Assembly (NCBI GenBank): GCA_030998225.1
Contig: JAPYXD010000712.1
Coordinates: 248,001-312,000, forward strand
DNA from: Diplolepis rosae
Lineage: Eukaryota; Arthropoda; Insecta; Hymenoptera; Diplolepididae
Reading direction: 5' to 3'
DNA length: 64,000 nucleotides
Every line of letters begins with the position of its first letter. Position 1 is the first letter of the stretch. This document shows positions 42,673 to 52,060 of this stretch, piece after piece. The notes beneath the pieces are model-generated. The model was not told where the DNA came from. It was given only the letters and a program-made list of their open reading frames with translations, and made no database searches. The position numbers and the translations under genes were made by a program.

Positions 42673-44703
42673 TTAGATTTGGATAGAGTAGTGGGTTTTG
42701 CTAAGTTCTTCTTTTAGTTTAGAGTGAGGATAAAGAGTTGTGTTTGTATTATTGTGATCTTTACCTGAAGTAGTATTTGCGTAATACGATGGACTTTTAG
42801 GTGCCTCTTTCGAGCTTTGTGGCGCTGAAGCTGTTAGCAGTTCTTGATGGCTCTCAGCAGGAAGTCCAGAAGGTCGATGGGTACCTAAGTGTAATAAGAG
42901 GTTAGTGACCGAATCCCAGAAGGCGCCTAGTAGATGGAGAGACCATCCAAATAATCTGTGTAGCGCATATCCATGAATAATGGTATCCGCTATCAATTTA
43001 ATCCCTCTAATTATTATTATTAATCCAATTAGGCCTGCACTAGTAGTTCCAAAACTTGTAAAAATTGTCCAAAATCTACCCCATGCGGATTGAGCAATTT
43101 TATCAATTACATCTTCATTAAATAAATTCGTTAATGGTATTCCTTGATTAATAATTGGATGTCCTGTTATTTCTCTAGCTAAGGAATTTAGAATCATTGG
43201 TTTTTCTGCTGGAAACATAATATGATCTCGCAGTTTATCAATATCAGATTGAGAATAAATGCCACTTGTTGCTAAAGATGAAGGATTTGTGTATTTCCAG
43301 GTTGCTTTTGTGAGAGGTTTAATTATAGTTGGTGCTATGAATTCGACAGGATTTGGAAGTAATTTGTACCAGGTTTCTCTAAAAAGGTACATTGGTGGAA
43401 GGAAAGAATTGCAATTTGTTTGGATACCGGATTTTGTTAATATATGAGTTCGTGGAGAAAGGAAAAAGGATTGATTTCCTCTAAATATTGGTAGTTGTAG
43501 ATAACATTCTTCAGTTTTGCAATATTTTACTTCAACCGGTATACATTTTACGATATGTACTGCTTCTCCTGCAATTACTGACATATATCCTGGACCTTTC
43601 ATTAAATGATATGCAAATTCGTCTGGTGATTGGGTTGCTAAGGTTAATGTATTTCTAAAAACTAGCTGTTCAAGTATGCATCGTTGAGTAAGAACATCGT
43701 GATAAAGTCTATCTACTTCAGTACGTATATGTCTTTCCACATATATAAATTTAGAGTTAACGTATGTAAAAATGTCCATATTTTGAAGTTCTAAATGTTT
43801 ATTTTCTAAAAATGAATTTCCAGGTCTGGTTTCAAAAATTAATAATTTTGGATGTTCGGTTTGTATTAAAACGTAACTGCAAACTGGTTTTCTTGTTTTT
43901 TCAGTCAATACAAAGGTTATATCTTCAATGGTTAAAGAATAAAAGGTTTCAGAATTTTCTGTCGTGTTGTCATATGTTTTATTTGCTGGTCCTTCATAAA
44001 TAATTTCATATTTGTTAAAATTACATACGTCATTAGGTAACGTATCCCAGAATGTTTGTCCATATTCTATGTCTGTACAGAATGTTTCTGAAAGTGTGCA
44101 TATTATTCCAGATCCTAATTGAATTTTATTTGAATTAATATAAATAGTTGCGTAATCTTCTTGTTAAGTTATTTTGAATATGGCTTGGACTACGACATTA
44201 TTCCATGTTCCATATGGGTCAGAAAATTGTGTACCAGTACAGTCTCCATTAGGTGTTACAGAACCTCCTAAAGTGATGCTATGAAATGAAGTTTCATTTA
44301 CTTTTAACTTTGATATCTGAAGAGAAGGGGTTACTAAAAATGTCCCTATTGTGTGCATTTGATTACATTGATCTCGTGTAACATCATGTATATATTCACT
44401 GTGGCCATTTGCAACTATTGAACTGTGAGAATGCATACCACAATGAGAGATGGCGCGTCGAATTTCTATTTTGCATTGTATTACTTTTGTATTTGAAAAT
44501 CCAGTTAATTGTAAAAGTTGTATATAAGTTCTTTCAACATGTACTTGAGATCGAGGTAGATCACATACTCCTACCTCTAGTAAAGATAATGTCGTAATAT
44601 TTGATTGATTTGAACCGCAATCGAATCCTATGATGGCGTAGACTGTTGTTATATAGTTGAAGTTGCAAGTGAGCAGTGCCAAAAGGAAGCCTCGTAATCC
44701 CAT
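42673..44703 (-). pseudogene. Envelope gene 1: chuvirus-glycoprotein-like protein
   Basis: From ATG 44703 there is a signal peptide (MGLRGFLLALLTCNFNYITT). A Cys-containing ectodomain follows. The same frame continues to 42673, about 676 codons, with one in-frame TAA at 44166-44164. Motifs such as YCKTEECYLQLP, FFLSPRTHILTKSG, SGIYSQSDIDKLRDHIMFP and EKPMILN resemble glycoproteins of chuviruses (Jingchuvirales), which have repeatedly been captured by insect retroelements. A hydrophobic stretch (AGLIGLIIIIRGIKLIADTI) is the likely membrane anchor, followed by a cytoplasmic tail ending with Pro/Ser-rich sequence. The family mediates attachment and fusion. This is a relic with one stop, and it is unrelated to envelope gene 2. 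Confidence 0.6.
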
Positions 44704-44823
44704 CTCTCGAAAAAGGAGGTTCCAATTAGCAGCTTGCTTTGTAATATAAGAATAGAAAAAAAATTTTATCGTTACATATGTATATTTTTTAAGTTATTGA
44801 TTTACTTTTTGTAATTTGCGTTC

Positions 44824-45105
44824 CTAGTTCATTATATCCAACATGTCGGCTATGACAATGTGATTTGATAGCCGTAAACTGAGAATTAAATTTTTGTATG
44901 CGTCCGGTCCTCTTGTTTTAATTGTTGAAAAAATGTCTTTTATTATTTCTGGATTGTTTAGGTTTCTGCTCCATGTGGGAATATTACAGTCGTCTTGGTT
45001 AAATATTCCAGTTTGAATTAAATATGGCCAGAGAGCTACCACGTCGATAAAACAGGGAACTATTTCAATGAGATCATCTATGCGTTTGCGATAAATTTGT
45101 TCCAT
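44824..45105 (-). CDS. Stand-alone CARD-like protein between pol and env
   Basis: An intact frame of 93 codons from ATG 45105. It is all helical with the caspase-recruitment-domain pattern: ALWPYLIQTGIFNQDD (helices 2-3), then IKDIFSTIKTRGPDAYKNLI (helices 4-5, with the RGP-x-AY turn common in initiator-caspase CARDs) and LSNHIVIADMLDIM (helix 6). Its length equals a single CARD and there is no caspase domain. CARD-only proteins act by binding partner CARDs in apoptosome-type complexes, so an apoptosis modulator captured from a Dronc/Apaf-1-type host gene is the best guess. It lies 183 bp after the integrase frame end and 120 bp before envelope gene 1. It could also be a chance helical protein. 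No structure prediction was possible. Confidence 0.6.
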   Translation of the reverse strand: MEQIYRKRIDDLIEIVPCFIDVVALWPYLIQTGIFNQDDCNIPTWSRNLNNPEIIKDIFSTIKTRGPDAYKNLILSLRLSNHIVIADMLDIMN

Positions 45106-45288
45106 TATATCTGGAATAATGTGTTATGTCTGAAATTTCATTTTTATTTTGTTTTATATATTTTTTATTTTTTATATTTTTACTATTTATCGACAAAATA
45201 TAATTTTCATATCTTTATTTAAACTGATATATATATATATATATTTTTTTTTTTATAATTAAAGTAAAGATATTTTGTTTCATTTTTA

Positions 45289-46739
45289 TTAATTTTGTAC
45301 TTGCACATGTGAGCGTTTTAGTCTAGTAATGTGAACTACAGTAGGTTTGCCTTTATAGCTTATTTTGACATTCCCTTTTCCTAATACTTCCAATATTTCA
45401 TAAGGCCCTGTATAATGGCTGTCAAATTTTTTAATTTTACCTCCTTTTAATAAAAATACGTTATCTCCAATTTTTACTCCTAAAGGATTTATTTTTTTAT
45501 CATAATATATTTTCGATTTTTCTTTTGCTGAAAGAAGATTTTCTCTTGCTTGTGTTCGCATTTCGTGTAGTTGTGTTACGAAATTAATTAAATAATCATC
45601 ATACGTTTGTAATTTTTCTTGTTGTGATAAAGGTTCGCTGGAAGGTTCACAAAGCTAGTTTACCAAAAACCAATTCATAGGGTGTGCATTTTTTGCCTTC
45701 ATGTACACTAGTATTATACGAGAACATTGCTAGTTCAAGCCAATCATCCCATTCTGAATTTTTTGTAACAAATTGTTTGAGATATTCTCCTAAAACATGA
45801 TGTGAACGTTCCAATGACCCGTTTGATTGAGGGTGTGAAGCTGTGGTACGAAATTGTTTAATTCGAAAACGTTTTGCCAATCTTTTTAATAAATTACTTT
45901 AAAAATCTCTGCCTTGGTCAGTAAGTACTCCTTTCGGTGATCCAAATATGCAAATAAATTTTTTTCACGAAAGCATCTGCTATCGTACTAGCTTGGTGAT
46001 TAGGAAGAGGTATTGCCAAAGAATATTTAGTAAAATTGTCTTGTATCGTTAGAATATATAAGTTACCAGATTTTGTTTCAGGTAGTGGACCAACAATGTC
46101 CATTGATATTTTTTCAAAAGCAGTAGTGGGTGTGTCAGTGATTACCATAGGATTTTTTGTTTTGACTCTGATTAATTTTTTCAGTTGACGTTGTAAACGG
46201 CCTTGAATATATTTTTGAATGTCTACTTTCATATTTTCCCAAAAAAATTTTTGGCGAATTCGGCTATAAGTTTTTGTGACGCCTTTATGGCCTCCTAATG
46301 CTGAAGAATGAGCTTCTTCAATTAAATGAGTTCGTTGTTCCTTTGTTGGATATTGCGTTATTCCATTGCAAACAATAATTTTTGTAGTTGAATTTGAAAA
46401 AATTGAATCGAAAATTGATTTCACTTCTTCCCAAGGTATATGATTAATTCTGGAAGTTTTTGAAATACTAATTGATCTTAATTTAAATGTTTGAGATAAT
46501 TCATGTAATGAGTGAATTGATAATTTTATATTATTTAAAGTTTCTGATAAATTGTCCTTAGTTTCTTCTTCAATGGGAAGTGCAAAATGGTAGTAGTTTC
46601 CTTTTTTGATCTCTTTTGCTATTTCCTTTTGTAAATTTTTAAATTTTGGCAATGTTTCACGTTTTTCTAAAGTTTTTGATCCGTTGTCGCGAGGAGTTCC
46701 ATTTGTTGTAACCAAATATGCATAATTACCATTTCGCAT
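45289..46739 (-). pseudogene. Retroviral integrase (gypsy type), broken
   Basis: The zinc module has its His pair (EAHSSALGGHKG), but the two expected Cys are both Arg (YIQGRLQRQLKK). The catalytic core follows: ISMDIVGPLPE (first Asp), a shifted frame with LTDQGRDF (second Asp) and GSLERSHH (Glu). A C-terminal GPY-type segment (HYTGPYEILEVLGKG) lies in the 45561-45289 frame. Breaks: frameshift near 45960, a stop directly after the second Asp motif (about 45900) and one near 45655. Integrase inserts viral DNA into host chromosomes. This copy cannot, given the breaks and missing zinc ligands. The sequence resembles the 412/mdg1-like branch of Ty3/gypsy. Confidence 0.8.
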
Positions 46740-46858
46740 AGTTAGTTGATCGCGACATTCACTAAATTTTTCCTTGTTATAATTTTTTCTGTTTGAGAGT
46801 TTATAGGAGGAGGTTCTGGGGGTGGACGATTACAATCATCATGATCATTATCGTTTTT

Positions 46859-47737
46859 TCAATAATTTATTTGAGATCTTCGGTTTAGTTTCAAATTTTC
46901 TTCAAAATTTTCTTCAAATTTTTCCTCAAGATCGTCTCCAAAATTTTCTTCATAATTCTGTTCATAATTCTTTTCGAAATTTTCCTCAAAATCTTCTTCA
47001 AAATTATCTTCCAAATTTTCTTCATAATTTTCTTCATTTCCTTCGTGTGAGGTTTCAATGTCGTTGCTTTCATCTTCTGAGGTTGAAAAATAATTCTCAC
47101 TTTCTTCACTTTCAAATTCATTAATATTTTTTGGCTTCTTGGCATTCTTCTTCTTTTTGTTTTTTGCTTGAGTTTGTTTCAAATAATCTAAATAATCAGG
47201 ATCAGAGTCGGAATCTGATTTTACTTTTGTTCGACTTCCCGTTTGCATATTTATTTCTGGTAATTCATTTTCAAATATTTGTTTTCTGGGCCTACCTCTC
47301 TTTCTTTTTGTTTGAGAGGGAATATTTTTCAAGTTTGTAAGTAGATTTTTTCTTGGCCTACCTCGTGGTTTTTTCACAAGAGGTTTAGAAGAAAAATTTT
47401 CGTCTAATTTTTCTTGAGTGTCATTTCCATTCAAATTTTTTGCTTTTTCTTGTTGTATTCTCTTTTGAGCTCTCGTAGTAATAGTTTTGCATGATAAATT
47501 TTCGTATTTTTTGGAAAACACTGGACTTAATATTAATGTTGTCATAAAAATAAGTCTTGAAGCTATATTTTTGAATAAATTTGTGCATTTTAAAATATTC
47601 TTACCAATCTCACTAAATAATTCTTCACTAAGAAATTCCTGAAAATATTCTGGGACTTTTGAGTCGATATTTAATATTTGGGCTTCCGAAATTTCGCTAA
47701 AACAATCTACGTCGTCTGGTACGATTTCTGGATTCAA
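46859..47737 (-). pseudogene. Pol linker with two AT-hooks and a long acidic tail
   Basis: A 292-codon open frame between RNase H and integrase. It begins with an ordinary linker (residues 1-85). At about residues 122-128 and 145-150 come two canonical AT-hooks, KKPRGRPRKN and KRKRGRPRKQ, which bind the minor groove of AT-rich DNA. Basic KNKKKKNAKK follows, then about 90 residues dominated by Glu/Asn/Phe repeats (EENFEKNYEQNYEENF). Most gypsy Pol proteins have only a short linker here. I infer a chromatin-tethering or nuclear module that could steer integration. Whether it is cleaved from Pol is unknown. It is preserved as one open frame although the flanking enzymes are broken. Confidence 0.6.
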
Positions 47738-47768
47738 GTTTCTTCGTTTTGAAGGTCTTACCTCGCTT

Positions 47769-48431
47769 TTAGAGTTTTCTTGTTTTTTCTTGGGAAGTCA
47801 TAAAAGTATCATTGTCATCAACTTGCAAATATCTTGATTTCTCTTTGTTATCATCAGTAGGGTTTCTTGAGAGAGCGTCTGCATTTACATTCATTTTTCC
47901 TGCTTTGTAAATTACATCAAAATCATATTCTGCGAGTTTCAATCTCCAACGTGAAACCCGTGAACAAGGGTCTTTAGAATTTTGAAACCAAAGTAGAGGT
48001 TTGTGATCAGTCACTAAAGTAAATTTTCTCCCATACAAATAAGGACGAAAATGAGTTACACAAAATATTTTAGCAAGGGCTTCTTTCTCATATGTATCAT
48101 ATTTTTTCTCAGTTTCACTTAGACTACGTGAAGCATATGCTATTGGCTTATCTTTACCTATTTTACCTTGTGATAAAATACCTCCTATTGCAAATCCTGA
48201 GGCATCTGTTGTGAGTATAAAAGGTTGAGAAAAATCAGGTCGTTGTAAAAGTGGTTCTTCACATAATTTTGTCTTTAAAATTTCGAAAGCTGCTTGTTGT
48301 TTTTCTGTCCAATTAAAAGGTGTATCTTTTTTCAGAAGTTAATTTAAAGGACTTGCAATTTTTGAAAATCCATCAATAAATCGTCTATAATACCCTGCTA
48401 AGCCTAAAAATTGTTTAACATTTTTCTCTGT
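47769..48431 (-). pseudogene. Retroviral RNase H (gypsy type), broken
   Basis: After the RT stop the frame goes on with FLGLAGYYRRFIDGF, then the RNase H core: LTTDASGFAIGGIL (first Asp), YDTYEKEALA (Glu) and FTLVTDHKPLLWF (Asp), ending in NADALSRNP. Stops interrupt it near 48340 and 48430. The enzyme removes template RNA during reverse transcription. Confidence 0.8.
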
Positions 48432-49991
48432 TTAAGGGACTGGAAAGTTTTTTACAGCTATTATCTTTTTTGGATCTGGACGTACTCCATTTTTATCAAT
48501 TATATGACCTAAATATCCTACTTCGGGTCGTAAAAATTCGTATTTGTCTGGTTGTAAGTGAAGATTCGCTTTTCTAAGTCTTTCTGCTAAGTTGTTAAAT
48601 TTAATTTCGTGCTCTTCTAGAGTATTTGCATATATAACTATGTCATCGAGATATACAAAAAGTTCCGTTCCGATTAATCCAGTTAATGTTAAATCCATTA
48701 ATCTCTCAAATGTGGCTGGTGCAGTTTTTAAACCGAAAGGCATTCTATCGAATTCGTAATGACCGTGAGGTATGGAAAATGCCGTTTTATGAGAGTCTTT
48801 TGGGTCCATTTTTATATGGTGAAAACCAGTGGCTAAATCAAACACTGAAAAATATTTTGCTGATCCTAGAGAATCAAGTATATCATTTATATTAGGTAGA
48901 GGATACGAATCGCCAATTGTTTTTTCATTTAATTTACGAAAATCAAGAACCATTCTCCATTTTATTTTTCCTTGAGAATCAGGTTTTTTAGGAACTATCC
49001 ACACTGGAGTGTTATATGGTGATTGTAAGGGCTTGATTATTTTATTTTCTAATAATTTATCCACTTGTCTTGTAATTTCTTCCTTATGAACTGGGGGGAA
49101 TCTATATTGTCTTGAAAAAATTGGAGCGTCATCTACAGTAGGAATTGAATGTTGTATTACATTAGTAGCTTCAAGTGGTTCTCCTGGGATTTGAAATCTG
49201 TCTGCATTATTTTTAATTAATTTTTCTACATGTTCATATTCATTTTGATTTAAATGGTCTAATCGAAGAAGTTTTTCAATACAATCTATTCTGTCTTCAT
49301 CTGTTACATTATAAATTTTGCACGACTTAATTAGAGGATTGTCAGTTCTTAAAAATTTATTTAATATTTTACTTGATAAATCTTCGTTATTTGATTGTTT
49401 AAAATTATGTAATTTTTCAATTTGTTTATAACATTCTTGTTCTTCAAAATCTTCTGAATGAACTATTGGGATGGATAATGTTATTGATATTTCATTTGTA
49501 TTTGCAAATTTTAAATAAGCTTTTCCTTTGTGATTTTTTACAACTGCGTCACCTCCGTAGACGCCATCTTGGATATGTAATCGAAGTACATACCCTTCAC
49601 TCTTTTTTGTATTTTTTATATTAACATAAAATGTTGTAACTGTTCGAGCTGGAATAGTAAATGTATTGGTAGTTTTAAAAGGGTAACAGTGGTTCTCAAT
49701 TTCTAAGCATTTTGAAGTATAGTTTATATTCACACTATTATCTTGAAAAAATTCTGATCCTAATACTCCATCTTCTTCTACTGGGACTTCATTCGGAATA
49801 ATGTTAAATATTGTTGGGTAATCAAAAATGTTTATTTTTACCTGTCCTAATGTGTAAAGCGGTAAATCATTAATTCCTGTAAGTTTCAATACGTTTTGGC
49901 TATTTATTGGTACTTCAGGGTTGAGAACCTTTTGTTTAATTAAATTTCGAGCAGCACCAGTATCAATCATCATGTGTGTTGGATTTTTTAA
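48432..49991 (-). pseudogene. Retroviral protease and reverse transcriptase (gypsy type)
   Basis: A long open frame (513 codons from 49973). The aspartic protease active site DTGAARN is at the very start. RT motifs follow in order: WRMVLDFRKLNEKT, FSVFDLATGFHHIKM, FDRMPFGLKTAPATFERLMD, VYLDDIVIY (intact Y-L-D-D catalytic box) and GYLGHIIDKNGV. It stops at 48432, just past KNFPVP, although coding continues into RNase H. The best preserved enzyme of the provirus. It resembles the 412/mdg1-like lineage of Ty3/gypsy. The upstream protease residues continue to about 50060 in the same strand and join the gag end. Confidence 0.85.
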
Positions 49992-50079
49992 ACCTTCCGT
50001 TGATATTATAATTGATGGAATTGAAGTGGACTTTGAAATATTTATTGTTGTTGTTGTATGATCGTTAGAAGTGGATGCC

Positions 50080-50683
50080 AGTGGTTCTCGATTTATGCTT
50101 TCCTCAGTGCACCCGTGCTGGGGAGAGCTTTGGAGTTTTCCTCATGAGCTGTTTGTGATTGGCTATTTGGTCGTATCTTGCAGTCTCGTACTAAATGACC
50201 GGGTTTTTTACAGTAATTACAAATTATTTCAGTATAATTTAAATTTTGTTGAGTGTTATTATTCTGAAAAATCTATTTTCATATGATGTATTTCTATTTT
50301 GGAACTGTCCTGAGTTAAAGTTTTTATACTGTCCTGGATTCCATTGTCTATTATTATTATTAACACTATTGTTATTATTGTAAAAATTTCTAGGAAAATT
50401 ATTATTATTGTTGTATCTTTGTTGTAAAAAATTATTATTATTGCTTCTATAATTATTATTTCTATTTTGCAAATTATTATTCTTATTTTTATTAAAATTA
50501 TAATTTTTATTTCTTAAAAAATTGTTATTCGGAAAATTATTGTAATTGTTTCTTGCAAAATTATTATTATTATTACTTCTTTGACCATTGAAATTACTAT
50601 ATCCTTGTTGGTTAGGACGCAAAAAATTTTTTTGTTTATTATTAAGAACTGCATCTTGAGCTTTACTTAAATGGAAACATTTT
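50080..50683 (-). pseudogene. Gag nucleocapsid: Asn-rich region between two zinc knuckles
   Basis: Three frames combine. The first knuckle straddles the end of the gag frame and reads as C-x2-C-x4-H-x4-C (KPGHTTEKC) after a one-base shift in an A7 run at about 50700. An Asn-rich stretch of about 110 residues (50622-50280, NNNNNF, NRNNNYRSNNNN) follows. After another shift a second knuckle appears (NYCKKPGHLVRDC, about 50225-50190). Asn-rich low complexity may aid RNA or particle condensation. Both shifts are small and could be decay or assembly errors in homopolymers. Confidence 0.7.
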
Positions 50684-51637
50684 TCAGTTGTGTGACCTGG
50701 TTTTTTTACAAATTAAACAAATAGTTTTATTTTCAAGTGCTACGTTAAATCGGGTTGTTTTATTATTTTTATTATCAGTTGATTCGTCACTTTTTGAATA
50801 ATCCTTGTTTATATTTCTTCGTAGTGCGGAATTTGCAGCTAATCTTCGTTCTATATCAATACTGTTGCTAATAACTTCTTTAAAAGTATCCTTTTCTTCA
50901 ACACGAATTTCTAACTCAGGACGCAAACCGCGTATAAAACATTGAATTACGTCTTTTTCAAGGTTTACTTTAAAATTATTATCTACCTGACCATTATTAT
51001 TGAGCCTGTGAGCATCTTCGATTTTGTCGGCAATTTCTTTTATCCTAGCAGCATAGGAAAGTACATTTTCTCTTTCCCACATAAATGTATTACCTAATTC
51101 TCCCTGTAACTGGTACACGCTTTTCGCAGGGGCATATACTCTTTTCAATTTTTCTATAAATTCTTCTATTGTTGCGTAAGTTAAACCAAAAATGCATTTT
51201 CTAGCTTCTCCAGTTAATTTACCTCTTAATAACCTTGCGAGGTTTTCTTGAGCTGCAGGTGTCGGTAGCATTGCCTTTGCCTCCATGCAACCCCCAATAA
51301 AATGTGTCAATGGGAGGTTGCTTCCGTCGAACAATGGGACCACCTCTAGCGCGTCGCGTAAGGATACCTGCTGGCTGTTGGGTATGACTACGGCCATTTC
51401 TTCGTTATTTGCTATTACTGGATTATCTTGATTTATGACTTCTGTGTCGCTTTTGTCGTCGTCGCTGTCGTTGTTACTTATTATAGATTCGCGTGCCAAT
51501 GAGGTTTTCAATCTTTCTTTCAAAGTTTTATTATCTATTGTTATTATTGTTGAGCTTAGCAAATTGAATTCGTCAAAATAAGATAATTCGTTCGTTAGAG
51601 TTTGATCAAACTCGATAGAGTTTGAGTTACTGTTCAT
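50684..51637 (-). CDS. Retroviral Gag (gypsy type)
   Basis: A 317-codon frame from ATG 51637. An acidic N-terminus is followed by a retrotransposon-Gag core (LRDALEVVPLFDGSN, FIGGCMEAKAMLP, CIFGLTYATIEEFIEKLKRV, GNTFMWERENVLSYAARIKE). It ends at the first zinc knuckle (ICLICKK), where a one-base shift leads to a stop. Gag forms the virus particle and packages RNA. It is the first gene of the minus-strand provirus, starting 14 kb from the integrase-distal LTR. No primer-binding site or 5' LTR can be recognised upstream (51638 onward). Confidence 0.8.
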   Translation of the reverse strand: MNSNSNSIEFDQTLTNELSYFDEFNLLSSTIITIDNKTLKERLKTSLARESIISNNDSDDDKSDTEVINQDNPVIANNEEMAVVIPNSQQVSLRDALEVVPLFDGSNLPLTHFIGGCMEAKAMLPTPAAQENLARLLRGKLTGEARKCIFGLTYATIEEFIEKLKRVYAPAKSVYQLQGELGNTFMWERENVLSYAARIKEIADKIEDAHRLNNNGQVDNNFKVNLEKDVIQCFIRGLRPELEIRVEEKDTFKEVISNSIDIERRLAANSALRRNINKDYSKSDESTDNKNNKTTRFNVALENKTICLICKKTRSHN

Positions 51638-52060
51638 TCTTGAACAAAATGCCGATCAACGCATTACATATACATAAAACGTGGCGCATACGCACGATAT
51701 TTTTAGCACGAAGCAGAGGAGTGCGTGTGCACAGTGGTGCTGCATTTGGACGAAGCCTGCATTTGTCCGCACACAGCTCAGCTTCGTCCGAACGGTGTAT
51801 GCCCGGCGCGAAGCAGAGATATGCGCTCGCACATTCTCGCTACGCGAGGACGAAGCCGATCTGTGTCCAATTGAACATTTTCGTAAGGACACAGCTCTGC
51901 TTCGTCCCGCGCACATGACAGCTGCGTTCTCTTCTCTTTGTGTACTTTAGACACAAACATGTGGAAACATAAAGTCTATAAAACAAAAACTAATCTAAAT
52001 TGGCATAAATCTACATTTAATCCCAAAGGCTGTTGGGCAGCTATGCTTGCATTCGCTATT
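51638..52060. repeat. Short-unit repeats where the 5' LTR is expected
   Basis: Motifs gcgaagcagag, gacgaagcc, agcttcgtcc and cacagctc recur in both orientations across 51700-51925, forming a patchwork of 25-45-bp units. Frames on all strands here are artefacts of this. It bears no resemblance to the 749-bp LTR at 34440, so the 5' end of the provirus has been lost or replaced. Confidence 0.55.

Noticed and set aside
47131..47340. Plus-strand frames over the AT-hook region
   Set aside because: Antisense shadow of the Glu/Asn/Lys-rich frame on the minus strand.
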